NCBI GenBank assembly: GCA_020403455.1
Contig: JADBXP010000001.1
Coordinates: forward strand, 124,001 to 188,000
Length of the DNA stretch: 64,000 nt
Reading direction: 5' to 3'
Origin: Chitinophagaceae bacterium
GTDB taxonomy: Bacteria; Bacteroidota; Bacteroidia; Chitinophagales; Chitinophagaceae
The position numbers and the translations under genes are program-made. The notes beneath the pieces are model-generated. The model was not told where the DNA came from and ran no database searches. It saw only the letters and a list, made by a program, of their open reading frames with translations. Each line of letters opens with the position of its first letter. Within the stretch, counting starts at the first letter, position 1. Of this stretch, positions 38,547-48,779 are shown one piece after another.

Positions 38547-38933
38547 ATGATAACAACGTATGAACAAAAATTGCCAACGGTAACCCTTGATGCTTTTAGG
38601 GGTGATGATTTTTTTGGTGCCCGGTTGCTCGATTTTGAATCGGAATTGTTCACGATGGACTGGAAGCAATACATGCCATCCGTCGATATCACAGCAGATG
38701 AAAGTTTCTTTTACATCCAAATGCCTGCCGGTGGTTTCACAACAGCAGAGTTTTCATTTGAATGTGAAAATGGAATTCTTTTTATAGCAGCAGAAAGAAA
38801 TACTGACCGGCCCGGAGAAGATACTTTGATGTTTCGTCGTTCTTTCTCTCTGCCTGATAATGCCGCTACCGTGGGTATCAGTTCAGTAGTAAGTCAGGAT
38901 CGCTTGAGAGTTGCAATTCCTAAAATATCCTGA
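38547..38933 (+). CDS. Divergent Hsp20/alpha-crystallin-like protein
   Basis: MPSVDITADESFFYIQMPAGGFTTAEFSFECENGILFIAAER...RRSFSLPDNAATVGISSVVSQDRLRVAIPK. Confidence 0.72.
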   Translation: MITTYEQKLPTVTLDAFRGDDFFGARLLDFESELFTMDWKQYMPSVDITADESFFYIQMPAGGFTTAEFSFECENGILFIAAERNTDRPGEDTLMFRRSFSLPDNAATVGISSVVSQDRLRVAIPKIS

Positions 38934-39014
38934 TTCTTTGGCCATTCTCCTTTGAATTGATCAAACTGATCAGTAACTGATTTTTGTTTGATTGGAAATT
39001 TTGCATCCGAATAT

Positions 39015-40688
39015 TCAACTAATGAATACAGGTTCTTCGTTGAATAATGCGGCTTCTTTTTCGTCCAACATCAGATCTTTCACCGCCATTAGCATAGATC
39101 TGTTGGCACTGAAACACTCCCTGCTGAAATTAATGAGGGTTGTTATTTCTATTTCAGTAAGGCTAGTTCCCGCAGCCTCAAGGTAAAAGCGACTGAGAAT
39201 TTGATTATAGTTTTTTTCTATTCCTTTACTAACAGACAAAATTTCCTGGTAGGACGGCTTGTCTGTTTTTTGTAGCCAACCCAGCAGGGTAACATTCAAC
39301 TGTTCTGCTTCTTGTTGAAAAGAAGTAAAAAAATCGAATTTGAGTGATTTTGAAGACCTGCTCAGATTGCTGATGTTATCGGTAATGTCTTTGATGCTTT
39401 TAGCGGCATGCATGGCGTTGCGAATGGAAGAAATGTATAAGCCTAGGTGACTGTTTTCAGCAGGCAGTTGTCTTTGGGTAAATCTAAAATAGATTGCTTG
39501 TATCTCTCCGTGTAATTCTTTGATCCAATGATAATGTTCTTCCCCATTTCTGTCTTGCAGATGAAATGATTGGCTTTTCCTTTCATATTCCCCGACTATC
39601 GGCAAGTGCTCAGATGAGATCTGTAAAAGCTTATTGTTGAGCAGCATGGTATGATAAATGAAATACCCGGTTTCTTTTTGTAACAATTCCGCAGCAGTAT
39701 CAGCATCTATTTTTTCATTGATTAATAAGTAGGCGGTTCTTTGGTGATTGCTGGTTGGATGCATTTTCACCAGCAAAGCAGCAAATGGCTTCAATAACGG
39801 TACAAAAAGAAGTATACCCGCCAGATTAATTATACTGGAAAATGTTACCAGTGCGATCAATGGTTGTTGGATACCCAGAACTGAAAGTATGAACCGGAGA
39901 ATGTACTCCATAAAAAATAAGGTAAGCAGTGTAAGCACCAAATTGAAAATGAAATTACCCGCTGCTACTTGTTTTTTGGGGGAACTGCCTCCCAAAGCTG
40001 CCAACCAAATCTTGATAGTTGTTCCTGTTTCTCCCCCTAATACAATGTAAACAGCTTTCTCCAGGGGTAGTATCCCACCATGTATGGCAGTTAGAACAAT
40101 CGCCATGGTTACTGAACTCGATTGCATCAATAAAGTGATCAGAAAGCCAATAAGAAGAAACAAATAAGGACTTGCACTGATATACTCCTCTATTTTGAAT
40201 GATCGAACAACTGATTCCATCGAATTCTTCATCAAATAGATGGATAGGAACAACAAACCGAATCCTAATAAAAAATAGGCAATGGGTATGAACTGCTTTC
40301 TTTTGCCGCTCATCAGCAATAAAATGGCTCCCAGAAAAATAGCAGGAAATGCAGCCGCTTCAATATTTACTTGAAAGCCAAGCACTGCAATCAACCAGCT
40401 ATCTAGGGTTGTACCTAAGTTCGCCCCCAGAATCAGTGCCAATGATTGCTCTAAGGTAAAGACACCTGCTCCCAGGAAGGCCAGCACCATCAAACTCACC
40501 ATGGAACTACTCTGAAGAATGCCGGTTATCAGCGCACTACCCGCAACAGCACTTAAAGGACGAGCGGCAACTTTTTGCAGAAATAGCTTGAATTTCCTGC
40601 CCGATAACTCCTTCAGAGAAATCTCCAGAAAATGCATGGCAAAAAGAAACAAACCAATGCCCGCGAGTAATTCAGTTAGTTGAAACAT
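39015..40688 (-). CDS. Na/Pi-cotransporter family protein with C-terminal PhoU-like region
   Basis: Repeated TGILQSSSMVSLMVLAFLGAG and TLLMQSSSVTMAIVLTA QSSS motifs; helical C-terminus. Confidence 0.9.
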   Translation of the reverse strand: MFQLTELLAGIGLFLFAMHFLEISLKELSGRKFKLFLQKVAARPLSAVAGSALITGILQSSSMVSLMVLAFLGAGVFTLEQSLALILGANLGTTLDSWLIAVLGFQVNIEAAAFPAIFLGAILLLMSGKRKQFIPIAYFLLGFGLLFLSIYLMKNSMESVVRSFKIEEYISASPYLFLLIGFLITLLMQSSSVTMAIVLTAIHGGILPLEKAVYIVLGGETGTTIKIWLAALGGSSPKKQVAAGNFIFNLVLTLLTLFFMEYILRFILSVLGIQQPLIALVTFSSIINLAGILLFVPLLKPFAALLVKMHPTSNHQRTAYLLINEKIDADTAAELLQKETGYFIYHTMLLNNKLLQISSEHLPIVGEYERKSQSFHLQDRNGEEHYHWIKELHGEIQAIYFRFTQRQLPAENSHLGLYISSIRNAMHAAKSIKDITDNISNLSRSSKSLKFDFFTSFQQEAEQLNVTLLGWLQKTDKPSYQEILSVSKGIEKNYNQILSRFYLEAAGTSLTEIEITTLINFSRECFSANRSMLMAVKDLMLDEKEAALFNEEPVFIS

Positions 40689-40746
40689 GCTTTTCTTTTA
40701 CCAAATAGTAAGGTAACTTTTTTTAATGTTTCAGCGATACAATCTG

Positions 40747-41598
40747 TTATTTTTTAACAGCTCGCACCATACGGTCATTCCCCTGCACATCTTTTCGGAG
40801 AGTGGTTGTAAATCCCATTTGTTCAAATAATTCAACAACTGCTGAACCAAAACGTTGATGTATCTCTACGTACATCATTCCACCTTCCCTGAGGTGTAAA
40901 AGCGCAGCTTTCCCCAAAGCTGCATAAAAGAGAAGGGGTTGTTCATCGGGAACGAAAAGTGCCTCTTTCGGCTCAAAGCCGGTAACATGATAAGGCATGT
41001 CATTTTTCTCTGAGAGCGGAATATAGGGAGGGTTGCTGACGATCAGATCAAAATTCTGTGGCTTAAAGTTTGCCAATGAATCCAAAATGTTAAGAGGTGC
41101 TAGTTGCAATTCCGCACCATATTTTTGGGCATTCATTTGTGCAGTCTCTAATGCCGCCAGGCTGATGTCCCCAGCTATAACTTTCCAGTTAGGTCTTTTG
41201 AGTTGCAGGGCAATGGCAATACAACCGCTACCGGTTCCTGCATCCAATACCCTGAGTGGTTCTTGCGAATGATGATCAGATAAAACCCATTCGACCAATT
41301 CTTCCGTTTCAGGTCTGGGAATAAGTGTTGCACTATCTACAAAAAATATCCACTCCATGAACGGTGCCTGATTCAATACATACTGGATGGGCTCGCCCTG
41401 TACCAGTCTTTTTTTGATGACTTTCCATTTTTGAATTTCTTCAGCACTCATTTCCTGGCTGATAGCAATCAGGCGTTCACTCTTCTTTTTACCGGAAACA
41501 TGTTCTATTACCCAGTCAGTTAGTTGGGATGCTTCCCGACTATCATAAAGGAGATTTAATTCTTGAGTCAATATCGTTGATGCCTCTCGGTAAGTCAT
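40747..41598 (-). CDS. prmC: Release factor glutamine N5-methyltransferase
   Basis: TLIPRPETEELVEWVL, VLDAGTGSGCIAIAL, FDLIVSNPPYIPLSEKNDM. Confidence 0.95.
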   Translation of the reverse strand: MTYREASTILTQELNLLYDSREASQLTDWVIEHVSGKKKSERLIAISQEMSAEEIQKWKVIKKRLVQGEPIQYVLNQAPFMEWIFFVDSATLIPRPETEELVEWVLSDHHSQEPLRVLDAGTGSGCIAIALQLKRPNWKVIAGDISLAALETAQMNAQKYGAELQLAPLNILDSLANFKPQNFDLIVSNPPYIPLSEKNDMPYHVTGFEPKEALFVPDEQPLLFYAALGKAALLHLREGGMMYVEIHQRFGSAVVELFEQMGFTTTLRKDVQGNDRMVRAVKK

Positions 41599-41635
41599 AC
41601 TGCAAAGTAACTACCATTTGGCTATTTTTGTTGCC

Positions 41636-42715
41636 ATGAGCCGGGATTCTTCAGCATGTATGCAGCGTTGCCTTCAGTTGGCAGAACTGGGTAAAGGACA
41701 AACAGCACCCAATCCATTGGTGGGTGCCGTGCTGACATATGGGGATAAAATTATCGGGGAAGGGTATCATGCCCGATATGGTGCGGCCCACGCAGAAGTT
41801 GACTGTTTGCAAAATGTCGCACCTGTGCACCATCATTTGATTCCAGCTGCAACCTTGTATGTTTCTCTTGAGCCCTGTTGTCACCACGGAAAAACCCCTC
41901 CCTGTACCGATCTTATCCTTCGTTCCGGTATTAAAAAAGTGGTGGTGGCTACCACTGACCCATTTCCTGCTGTGAACAGTGGGGGCATTCGCGTGCTGCG
42001 TGAAGCCGGTGTGGAAGTACAGGTGGGTATGCTGGAGAATGAAAGTCGTTGGATGAATAGGCGGTTCTTCACATTCCACCAGCAACAACATCCCTACATT
42101 GTCCTTAAATGGGCGCAAACTAGTGATGGCTTCCTTGGCGGTGAAACTTCAGAACGATGGTTAATCTCCAATGAATTGAGCCAGCGGCAGTTGCATCAAT
42201 GGCGCAGCGAGGAACAAGCAATTCTCGTAGGTTATCGCACTGCGCTGCTCGATGATCCATCACTCACCACCCGATTAGTGCCCGGGAAAAATCCTTTGCG
42301 GATGGTCATTGACCCTAAAAATGCCTTGCCCGCCGGATTGACTATTTTTCAAGATGGCCTCCCTGTAGTGATCTTCAACGAATTAGAGGATGGTAGGCAA
42401 GGGGTAGTGAGCCGCGTTAAGGTGGAAGACAAAGATTGGAAAGAAGGCATCTATGCCTATTGCCGCCAGCACCAGATTCAGAGTATATTGGTGGAAGGAG
42501 GTAGAGCTACTTTGCTTTATTTTTTGCAGCAGGGATGTTGGGATGAAATCAGAAGAATAACCAACTTGAACTTACGGGGTGATACAGGAGTTCCGGCTCC
42601 CGCTATACCGAACCATACAACACCTGCGGAAACTTATTTTTTGGACAATGACAAGGTTGAAATCATCTATAGAGATTCTATTAGAAATACTATAAGAGTT
42701 ACTATACCATCCTGA
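41636..42715 (+). CDS. ribD: Bifunctional riboflavin deaminase/reductase RibD
   Basis: PNPLVGAVLTYGDKIIGEGYHARYGAAHAEVDCL, YVSLEPCCHHGKTPPCTDLIL, ILVEGGRATLLYFL. Confidence 0.95.
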   Translation: MSRDSSACMQRCLQLAELGKGQTAPNPLVGAVLTYGDKIIGEGYHARYGAAHAEVDCLQNVAPVHHHLIPAATLYVSLEPCCHHGKTPPCTDLILRSGIKKVVVATTDPFPAVNSGGIRVLREAGVEVQVGMLENESRWMNRRFFTFHQQQHPYIVLKWAQTSDGFLGGETSERWLISNELSQRQLHQWRSEEQAILVGYRTALLDDPSLTTRLVPGKNPLRMVIDPKNALPAGLTIFQDGLPVVIFNELEDGRQGVVSRVKVEDKDWKEGIYAYCRQHQIQSILVEGGRATLLYFLQQGCWDEIRRITNLNLRGDTGVPAPAIPNHTTPAETYFLDNDKVEIIYRDSIRNTIRVTIPS

Positions 42716-42730
42716 AGCATTCCGGATCTC

Positions 42731-43567
42731 CTAAGCGACAAATCCTTTCAATTGTTCTCTATCTACCTGTAACCAGTTGTCTGCCGGATAGATACAGTTT
42801 TGATCAACCGTATGTATGGCATAGGCAAAACGGGACCGACCGCTGGTATTGGGCAAACTATAATGGGGTAGTAGTCCATCCAATACAATGCAAGTCCCCT
42901 TTTTAACTTCAAGGGGTATCATCCCATCCATTGCATAAGGTTCATCATTGAGCACTTCCATCATCGTTCCGCCCCCTTCTTTTCTGCGGAAACGACTTCT
43001 TAGTGAAGTTTGGTGTCCACCAGGCTTCGCCCATAAACAGCCATTTTCTTGTGTCGCATCTTCCAGCGCAAACCAAAATCCAATGCAGGATCCGGGTTCA
43101 GTATAAAGAAAGGTGGAATCCTGGTGCACATCTACTTCCCCGCCAATGCGGGCATGTTTACATATCAACATACTCTGAATCAAAACATGATGGGAAAGAT
43201 TTAAATCTGCTGCCAGTTCCTGTAATTGAACGGATCTTGAAAACCGTGAAAACACCGGGTCCAGATCGTGTAAAGCATGGCCTACTTTATTGAGGGCATG
43301 AAAAACATCCCGATTCAGGTTTCCCTCCTTGTCAAAAGCATCTTTTTCAAAAAAGAAAGCAATTTTATCACCTGAATTCAAAAAATAATCATCCGTAGTC
43401 TTACTTTGGTCACGCGTTTGAAAAATACTCCGATGACCTTCCACATCATATGCGAAGGATAATTCTTTGGTTCTTGCTATCAGTTCATCACAGGCAGTAG
43501 CTTCTGCCAGATTTTCCACAATAAGAAATCCATCTTTTTTAAATTGTTGCAGGCGGTCAGTCATCAT
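42731..43567 (-). CDS. Phytanoyl-CoA dioxygenase (PhyH) family protein
   Basis: Fe/2OG HxD motif DVHQDSTFLYTEPGSCIGFWFALEDATQENGCLWAKPGGH, distal GLLPHYSLPNTSGRSRFAYAIH. Confidence 0.9.
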   Translation of the reverse strand: MMTDRLQQFKKDGFLIVENLAEATACDELIARTKELSFAYDVEGHRSIFQTRDQSKTTDDYFLNSGDKIAFFFEKDAFDKEGNLNRDVFHALNKVGHALHDLDPVFSRFSRSVQLQELAADLNLSHHVLIQSMLICKHARIGGEVDVHQDSTFLYTEPGSCIGFWFALEDATQENGCLWAKPGGHQTSLRSRFRRKEGGGTMMEVLNDEPYAMDGMIPLEVKKGTCIVLDGLLPHYSLPNTSGRSRFAYAIHTVDQNCIYPADNWLQVDREQLKGFVA

Positions 43568-43590
43568 TTATTCATTGAGCTATCTGCAAT

Positions 43591-44343
43591 TTAAGCTTTT
43601 CCTGTTAGGCCATAGACAATTGTACCCACCCATTCTTTGATCAAATCTTGCCAATCTCTCATATAAGATATGTCCGGATAGACAGTGTTTTTGAAATCCG
43701 GTACCTGAGGATAGACTTTAAAATCACAAGGGTAGGGTATGATTGCTATGCCGGCTTTTGTAAAAACTTTTTTTGCCCTGGGCATGTGCAGGGCTGAAGT
43801 GATCAGCAGAAACGGACCTTTAAGTTGTAAGCTATCAATCAGATGCCGCGTATGTATGGCATTCTCGAAAGTATTTCTGGATAAGGTTTCTGCCAGCAGA
43901 GCAGAATCGGGAATGCCCTGCAGCAAAAATTGTTGGCGCAGAAAAAGGGATTCTGTTTTTTCTTTTCTCCAGAAATTTCCTGAGCCACCCGATAGGATGA
44001 GGCGCTTGATTTGCTTGCTGTGCAATAGATGGGCAGACTGTATGAATCGATCAGAAGACCTTCCAAAGTAACCGTTGCCACTGGAATCAAAACCAACAAT
44101 ACCGGTAAGCAAGATGGCAGTTGGGGGAAGTTGATTACTTGAAGTGGTCAGCGGTCTTTCTTCATAAGACAACATGGCTTTTTGATAGAGCCAGGGGTTG
44201 GTGAAAACCAACAGTAATAGAAGGCTCGCCCATAAAAAATGTTTTCTTTTCTTGGGAAAAATCAATGCGGCTGATAACAAGATCAATATCCAGCAGAAAG
44301 GAGAGATGAAAAAGTACAACAGCTTGGATAAGGCAAAAAACAT
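43591..44343 (-). CDS. YdcF/ElyC (DUF218) family membrane protein
   Basis: AILLTGIVGFDSSGNGYFG...IKRLILSGGSGNF...SRNTFENAIHTRHL...FLLITSALHMPRAKKVF. Confidence 0.88.
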   Translation of the reverse strand: MFFALSKLLYFFISPFCWILILLSAALIFPKKRKHFLWASLLLLLVFTNPWLYQKAMLSYEERPLTTSSNQLPPTAILLTGIVGFDSSGNGYFGRSSDRFIQSAHLLHSKQIKRLILSGGSGNFWRKEKTESLFLRQQFLLQGIPDSALLAETLSRNTFENAIHTRHLIDSLQLKGPFLLITSALHMPRAKKVFTKAGIAIIPYPCDFKVYPQVPDFKNTVYPDISYMRDWQDLIKEWVGTIVYGLTGKA

Positions 44344-44352
44344 GTGGAAGGT

Positions 44353-45246
44353 TTAGAGGAAGCGGGCACTTACCTTTTTTTCCTGGGTGCCTTCCGAATA
44401 ATCATAGAAACCCTCACCGGACTTGATACCAAGTTTACCTGCTTTTACCATGTTGACCAATAGAGGGCAGGGAGCATATTTGGGTTGACCGAAACCGTTG
44501 TGCAATACTTCGAGAATGCTGAGGCAAACATCGAGACCTATAAAATCCGCCAAATGCAGTGGCCCCATAGGATGCGCCATACCCAGCTTCATGATGTTGT
44601 CGATTGATTCAACTCCGGCAACTCCTTCGTACAAGCTATAGATGGCTTCATTGATCATGGGCATCAGAATTCGGTTGGCAATGAAACCGGGATAATCATT
44701 CACTACACAGGGAACTTTTTCCAAACGACGGGTTAAATCGAGGATCTGATCTGTTACACCCGCATGTGTCTGATAGGCGTTGATCACTTCTACCAGCTTC
44801 ATGACGGGCACTGGATTCATGAAATGCATACCGATCACCTTATCCGGACGATTCGTGACAGCAGCCAGTGCGGTAATAGAGATAGAAGAAGTATTGGTGG
44901 CAAGGATACAATGTTGCGGTGCAGAGGCATCTATTTCTCGAAATATGCTCTCTTTAACAGCCTGTTTTTCAGTTGCCGCTTCAATTACGAGGTCGCAATC
45001 CTTGACTGAATCGCTGAGTTGCGTCGATAATTGGAGTCGCTTCAGTGCCGCCGTCATTTGCTCCGTACTAAGAATCCCTTTTTTTACCTGGCGCTCCATG
45101 TTTTTTTCTATCACCTGTTTGGCTTTTTCAAGCGCAGCCGAGGCAACATCAATCAGAACAACATCCAGACCATATTGAATGCAGACATGTGCAATTCCAT
45201 TTCCCATGGTACCCGCACCGATCACCGCTATACGTTGAATTGGCAT
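44353..45246 (-). CDS. 3-hydroxybutyryl-CoA / 3-hydroxyacyl-CoA dehydrogenase
   Basis: IQRIAVIGAGTMGNGIAHV, LATNTSSISITALAAVTNRPDKVIGMHFMNPVPVMKLVEVI, GPLHLADFIGLD. Confidence 0.94.
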   Translation of the reverse strand: MPIQRIAVIGAGTMGNGIAHVCIQYGLDVVLIDVASAALEKAKQVIEKNMERQVKKGILSTEQMTAALKRLQLSTQLSDSVKDCDLVIEAATEKQAVKESIFREIDASAPQHCILATNTSSISITALAAVTNRPDKVIGMHFMNPVPVMKLVEVINAYQTHAGVTDQILDLTRRLEKVPCVVNDYPGFIANRILMPMINEAIYSLYEGVAGVESIDNIMKLGMAHPMGPLHLADFIGLDVCLSILEVLHNGFGQPKYAPCPLLVNMVKAGKLGIKSGEGFYDYSEGTQEKKVSARFL

Positions 45247-45288
45247 AAAAAACTAAATTGGTAAAAGTAAAATGTACAGTTGTGATGA

Positions 45289-45933
45289 TTACTTCTTCTT
45301 CCGTTTAAAGTCTCCCCGCTTCCAGGATTGTACAAAGCTAGCCCAGGCAGCGGGATTGAAGATGTTCTGTGGAGGGAGCTGTCCGCCGGCATAATAAGCT
45401 CTGTTGGCTTGGGTCCGCATCTGAAAATTGAAGGCCTCTTTACCGTCCGAAGGTAAATTCGCTAAGATCATTCTGCGCTGGGTCTCGTCAGTATTTTTTC
45501 TGGCTGTTTCATATAGGTCATCCGGGGCTGTCATATTCACAAAATCTCTTTCAAACTGTTCCCGGGTTGGTCTGGGTTTGAGAATGGTGGCTGGCAAGTA
45601 TGCTGTGTCGCTAACCAGCAATTGGATCACGCTGTATTGATTGTCTTGCAGGTTAGTCGGAATTTCAATCATTTTGTCCTTGAAACCCACACTGGAAAAA
45701 AGTATCTGGTCTCCCTTTACTACAACAATAGAGAACACCCCGTCATTGCTGGTGATCGTTCCTCTTCCCTTACCCACAATGATGACACTGGCGGAAGGTA
45801 TGCCGATCAGGCTATCTGCCGTCATCACCACTCCATAAAGCTGAACGATTGAATCGTTGGGATTTCTTTGTTGAGCCCGCAGAGACAGGCCTACAGAAAG
45901 AAATAGCAAAGAAATAAATAATATTTTTTTCAT
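45289..45933 (-). CDS. Secreted protein with carboxypeptidase-regulatory-like domain
   Basis: VQLYGVVMTADSLIGIPSASVIIVGKGRGTITSNDGVFSIVVVKGDQILFSSVGFKDK. Confidence 0.8.
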   Translation of the reverse strand: MKKILFISLLFLSVGLSLRAQQRNPNDSIVQLYGVVMTADSLIGIPSASVIIVGKGRGTITSNDGVFSIVVVKGDQILFSSVGFKDKMIEIPTNLQDNQYSVIQLLVSDTAYLPATILKPRPTREQFERDFVNMTAPDDLYETARKNTDETQRRMILANLPSDGKEAFNFQMRTQANRAYYAGGQLPPQNIFNPAAWASFVQSWKRGDFKRKKK

Positions 45934-45942
45934 ATCTGTTGG

Positions 45943-45976
45943 CAAAGGTACATGGTCTGTCGGGATGGAAGACCAA
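45943..45976 (-). promoter_or_regulatory. Promoter of the carboxypeptidase-regulatory-like gene
   Basis: Minus strand TTG - N23 - TACCTTTG, 9 nt before ATG 45933. Confidence 0.45.
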
Positions 45977-46073
45977 TCGTTAATTTTTTCCGTGGCCCAA
46001 TTGATTTAACAAAGTAAGGCAGGGAGGGTTTAACTTTGCGCCCGGAGATTTCATTTTAACAAAAACTTTCGTG

Positions 46074-47168
46074 ATGACAGAAGCAGCAATCATGCAGGCA
46101 TTGAGCCAGGTACAGGAGCCCGATCTGGGGAAAGACCTGGTAACATTGAATATGGTGAAAGATGTGCAGATCAACGGTGATCAGGTGAGTTTCACGGTCG
46201 TTCTGACCACCCCTGCTTGTCCGATGAAAGACATGATGCGCTCTGCCTGTGAGAATGCCATCCGGTTGCTGGTGAATAAGGCGGCCAAAGTACAGGTAAA
46301 TTTTACCGCCCAAACTACAACCGGGCGCAAGGGTGATCAGCAAATGCTGGCCGGTGTTAAAAACATCATTGCGGTGGTGAGTGGAAAGGGGGGCGTTGGA
46401 AAAAGTACTGTTTCTGCTAACCTGGCGCTGGCGCTCGCTGAAGGCGGTGCCAAGGTTGGATTGATGGATGCAGATATTTATGGGCCCAGTGTACCCATTA
46501 TGTTTGGGGTTCGCGGTGAAAGGCCGCTGATGCGGGAAGTGAATGGCAAGGGAATGATCGTACCATTGGATAAGTTAGGAATACGGCTGATGAGCATTGG
46601 CTTGTTGGTAGATGAGAAAAATGCGGTGGTTTGGCGCGGACCCATGGCTAGCAGCGCCATCAGACAGTTTGTAACGGAAGTAGATTGGGGGGAACTGGAT
46701 TATTTGATCATCGACATGCCCCCCGGCACCGGAGATATTCACCTGACGCTGATGCAAACGGTACCTGTGACCGGTGTTGTGATTGTAACAACGCCTCAAT
46801 TGGTGGCTTTAGCAGATGCTAAAAAGGCGATAGCAATGTTCGGGCAGGCACAGATCAATGTGCCGGTGATCGGACTCGTAGAGAACATGGCTTATTTTAC
46901 TCCGGCAGAATTGCCAGATAATAAATATTATTTATTTGGGAAGGAGGGCGGTATGAACTTAGCATCTGAGTATGAGTTGCCCTTCCTCGGACAGGTACCG
47001 TTGGTGCAAAGCATACGGGAGGGTGGAGATGCCGGTGTTCCTGCGATGGCGGGCCATGATACGATCAGCAAGCAGGCATTCAGAGAGATCACTGCACAGG
47101 CGGTGCGCAATATTGCCAGAAGGAATGCCAGCATGCCAGCGACCAAGCCGGTAAGTGTTCAGGCATAA
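46074..47168 (+). CDS. Mrp/NBP35 family Fe-S carrier ATPase with N-terminal DUF59 (MIP18) domain
   Basis: ALSQVQEPDLGKDLVTLNMVKDV; VVSGKGGVGKSTVSANLALAL; GLMDADIYGPSVPIMFG; IDMPPGTGDIHLTL. Confidence 0.95.
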   Translation: MTEAAIMQALSQVQEPDLGKDLVTLNMVKDVQINGDQVSFTVVLTTPACPMKDMMRSACENAIRLLVNKAAKVQVNFTAQTTTGRKGDQQMLAGVKNIIAVVSGKGGVGKSTVSANLALALAEGGAKVGLMDADIYGPSVPIMFGVRGERPLMREVNGKGMIVPLDKLGIRLMSIGLLVDEKNAVVWRGPMASSAIRQFVTEVDWGELDYLIIDMPPGTGDIHLTLMQTVPVTGVVIVTTPQLVALADAKKAIAMFGQAQINVPVIGLVENMAYFTPAELPDNKYYLFGKEGGMNLASEYELPFLGQVPLVQSIREGGDAGVPAMAGHDTISKQAFREITAQAVRNIARRNASMPATKPVSVQA

Positions 47169-47285
47169 ATCGGCGGTGATTCGATCGGGCATACATCGGT
47201 AATGATCTTTTAGTCTCACAATGCTGTCTTTGTCGCGCTCATTTTATTCCAGCGACTTTGGAGTACACCAATGTTTATTTTCCGG

Positions 47286-48779
47286 TTAAAGCTGAAATCC
47301 GATTCCAAATCCGGGAAGAAACATGGTTCCTTTGGTAGTTAATTCAGCTTCATGAAGTGGTGCTGGTTGGTTATTTATCTGGTAGGTACTTCTGGATCGA
47401 TGGAAGATATTGTTGCTAAGAGCCCATTGTTGTTGAAGATAACCGGTGAGAAAAATATTTTTAGATAGATGAACATTAACACGCGTACCTACCAGCCCGG
47501 CCAGGAATGCCTTTGAGGGCGTATCTCTTGTTTCTTCCTCAATCATGGAAAAATTATAAAAAGGGGGTTGGTAGAATGAGTTGAAATAAATATTGCGCGA
47601 CTTTATGTCTTTTCTTTGGAGTCCAATTGCCAATCCTGCTCTTGCCAACCATTCTATTTTTAGTTTTCCTTTTGTTTGCATCAAAGTGTATTCAGCAAGT
47701 AATGGAATTTGATGACTGTTGTTAATTGCAGCACCGCCTCCGCCACCACCTAAATCAGATGAGACGGGTGCAGGTCGGGTATCTAGCTGGTAGGGAACGC
47801 TTTCAAAACCGGTACCAAATTGCCATTTTGAATTTAGGCGGTAAAAAACCTGTGCACCATAAGAAAAGCGTTCAACAGGCTCTGCCAAAAGGTATCCGGC
47901 CGGATCAGTGTGTTGAATATTCGGGAAGACATGACTGGTAATAAAAACAAGTGACCAGCGTTTTCTTTTTTCCCATTGTTCCTCGGAGAACTTGTTTTTG
48001 AATTGGCGAAGTTCATCTTTTCTGGCTTGGGTATTTCCGAAAGCATAACCCATAGAGATGGATTGGGTGATGGTGCTTCCGGTATTCAGTACCCGGGCAT
48101 TGCGAACTACCGTTTCATTGAAATATCGGTACTGAACATCCTGAATGATCACATCATCGGAGGTTAAGTTGACGGATGGGTAGATGCTGTAGGTGAACCG
48201 AAGACGGGAATTGGGGGTGTAAACCAAGCCACCGCCAAGGGTGAGTCCGGCAAAAAAACCTTTGTTATCTTTTATTTCCGTGTTAAGAAATGCGCTCGTT
48301 ATATTATTGCTATCAGGAAAAATTGTTTCTACAGTTCCTGTGCTTCCTTTTATCACTCTGGCGAATGTAAAACTAGGCCCAATTTTTCCGAAAAGAGAGA
48401 GCAAGGTTCGACGGTTATTTTGCATCAATGGCAATTGGTACTGTAAATTCGGGGTTAGTCTGTTGTACGACCTTCCTCCACCATACATGGACGGAAAATT
48501 GCGGAATGTGAGCGTATTGCCAATAGTTACAATGTCATAATCCAATCCGATAATCGTTCTGTTGTCATTTAAATAAACACCTGCATTGATACCGGTCGTT
48601 GGTTGAGTATGTGCCCTGGTAATGAGTTGGTTACCGGGGTCGGTGAGTTTATTCAATTCCATGTGTAAACCTGCCTTCAATTCAACAAATACCCGATAGG
48701 GTGGGGGAGTAAAACCGAATTGCGAGAAAAGATGAATTGGAAATACTAATACAAGTAATGATAGTATATTTTTTTTCAT
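47286..48779 (-). CDS. Secreted outer-membrane beta-barrel-like protein of unknown function
   Basis: Signal peptide MKKNILSLLVLVFPIHLFSQ; alternating amphipathic beta-strands, glycine/aromatic rich. Confidence 0.6.
   Translation of the reverse strand: MKKNILSLLVLVFPIHLFSQFGFTPPPYRVFVELKAGLHMELNKLTDPGNQLITRAHTQPTTGINAGVYLNDNRTIIGLDYDIVTIGNTLTFRNFPSMYGGGRSYNRLTPNLQYQLPLMQNNRRTLLSLFGKIGPSFTFARVIKGSTGTVETIFPDSNNITSAFLNTEIKDNKGFFAGLTLGGGLVYTPNSRLRFTYSIYPSVNLTSDDVIIQDVQYRYFNETVVRNARVLNTGSTITQSISMGYAFGNTQARKDELRQFKNKFSEEQWEKRKRWSLVFITSHVFPNIQHTDPAGYLLAEPVERFSYGAQVFYRLNSKWQFGTGFESVPYQLDTRPAPVSSDLGGGGGGAAINNSHQIPLLAEYTLMQTKGKLKIEWLARAGLAIGLQRKDIKSRNIYFNSFYQPPFYNFSMIEEETRDTPSKAFLAGLVGTRVNVHLSKNIFLTGYLQQQWALSNNIFHRSRSTYQINNQPAPLHEAELTTKGTMFLPGFGIGFQL

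Noticed and set aside
38286-38720. 144-aa minus-strand ORF between NRAMP and Hsp20-like genes
   Set aside because: Overlaps the NRAMP N-terminus in another frame and the Hsp20-like gene antisense; composition is not protein-like.
41651-42118. 155-aa minus-strand ORF
   Set aside because: Antisense shadow of ribD; no family signature.
44780-45178. 132-aa plus-strand ORF
   Set aside because: Antisense to the 3-hydroxyacyl-CoA dehydrogenase gene.
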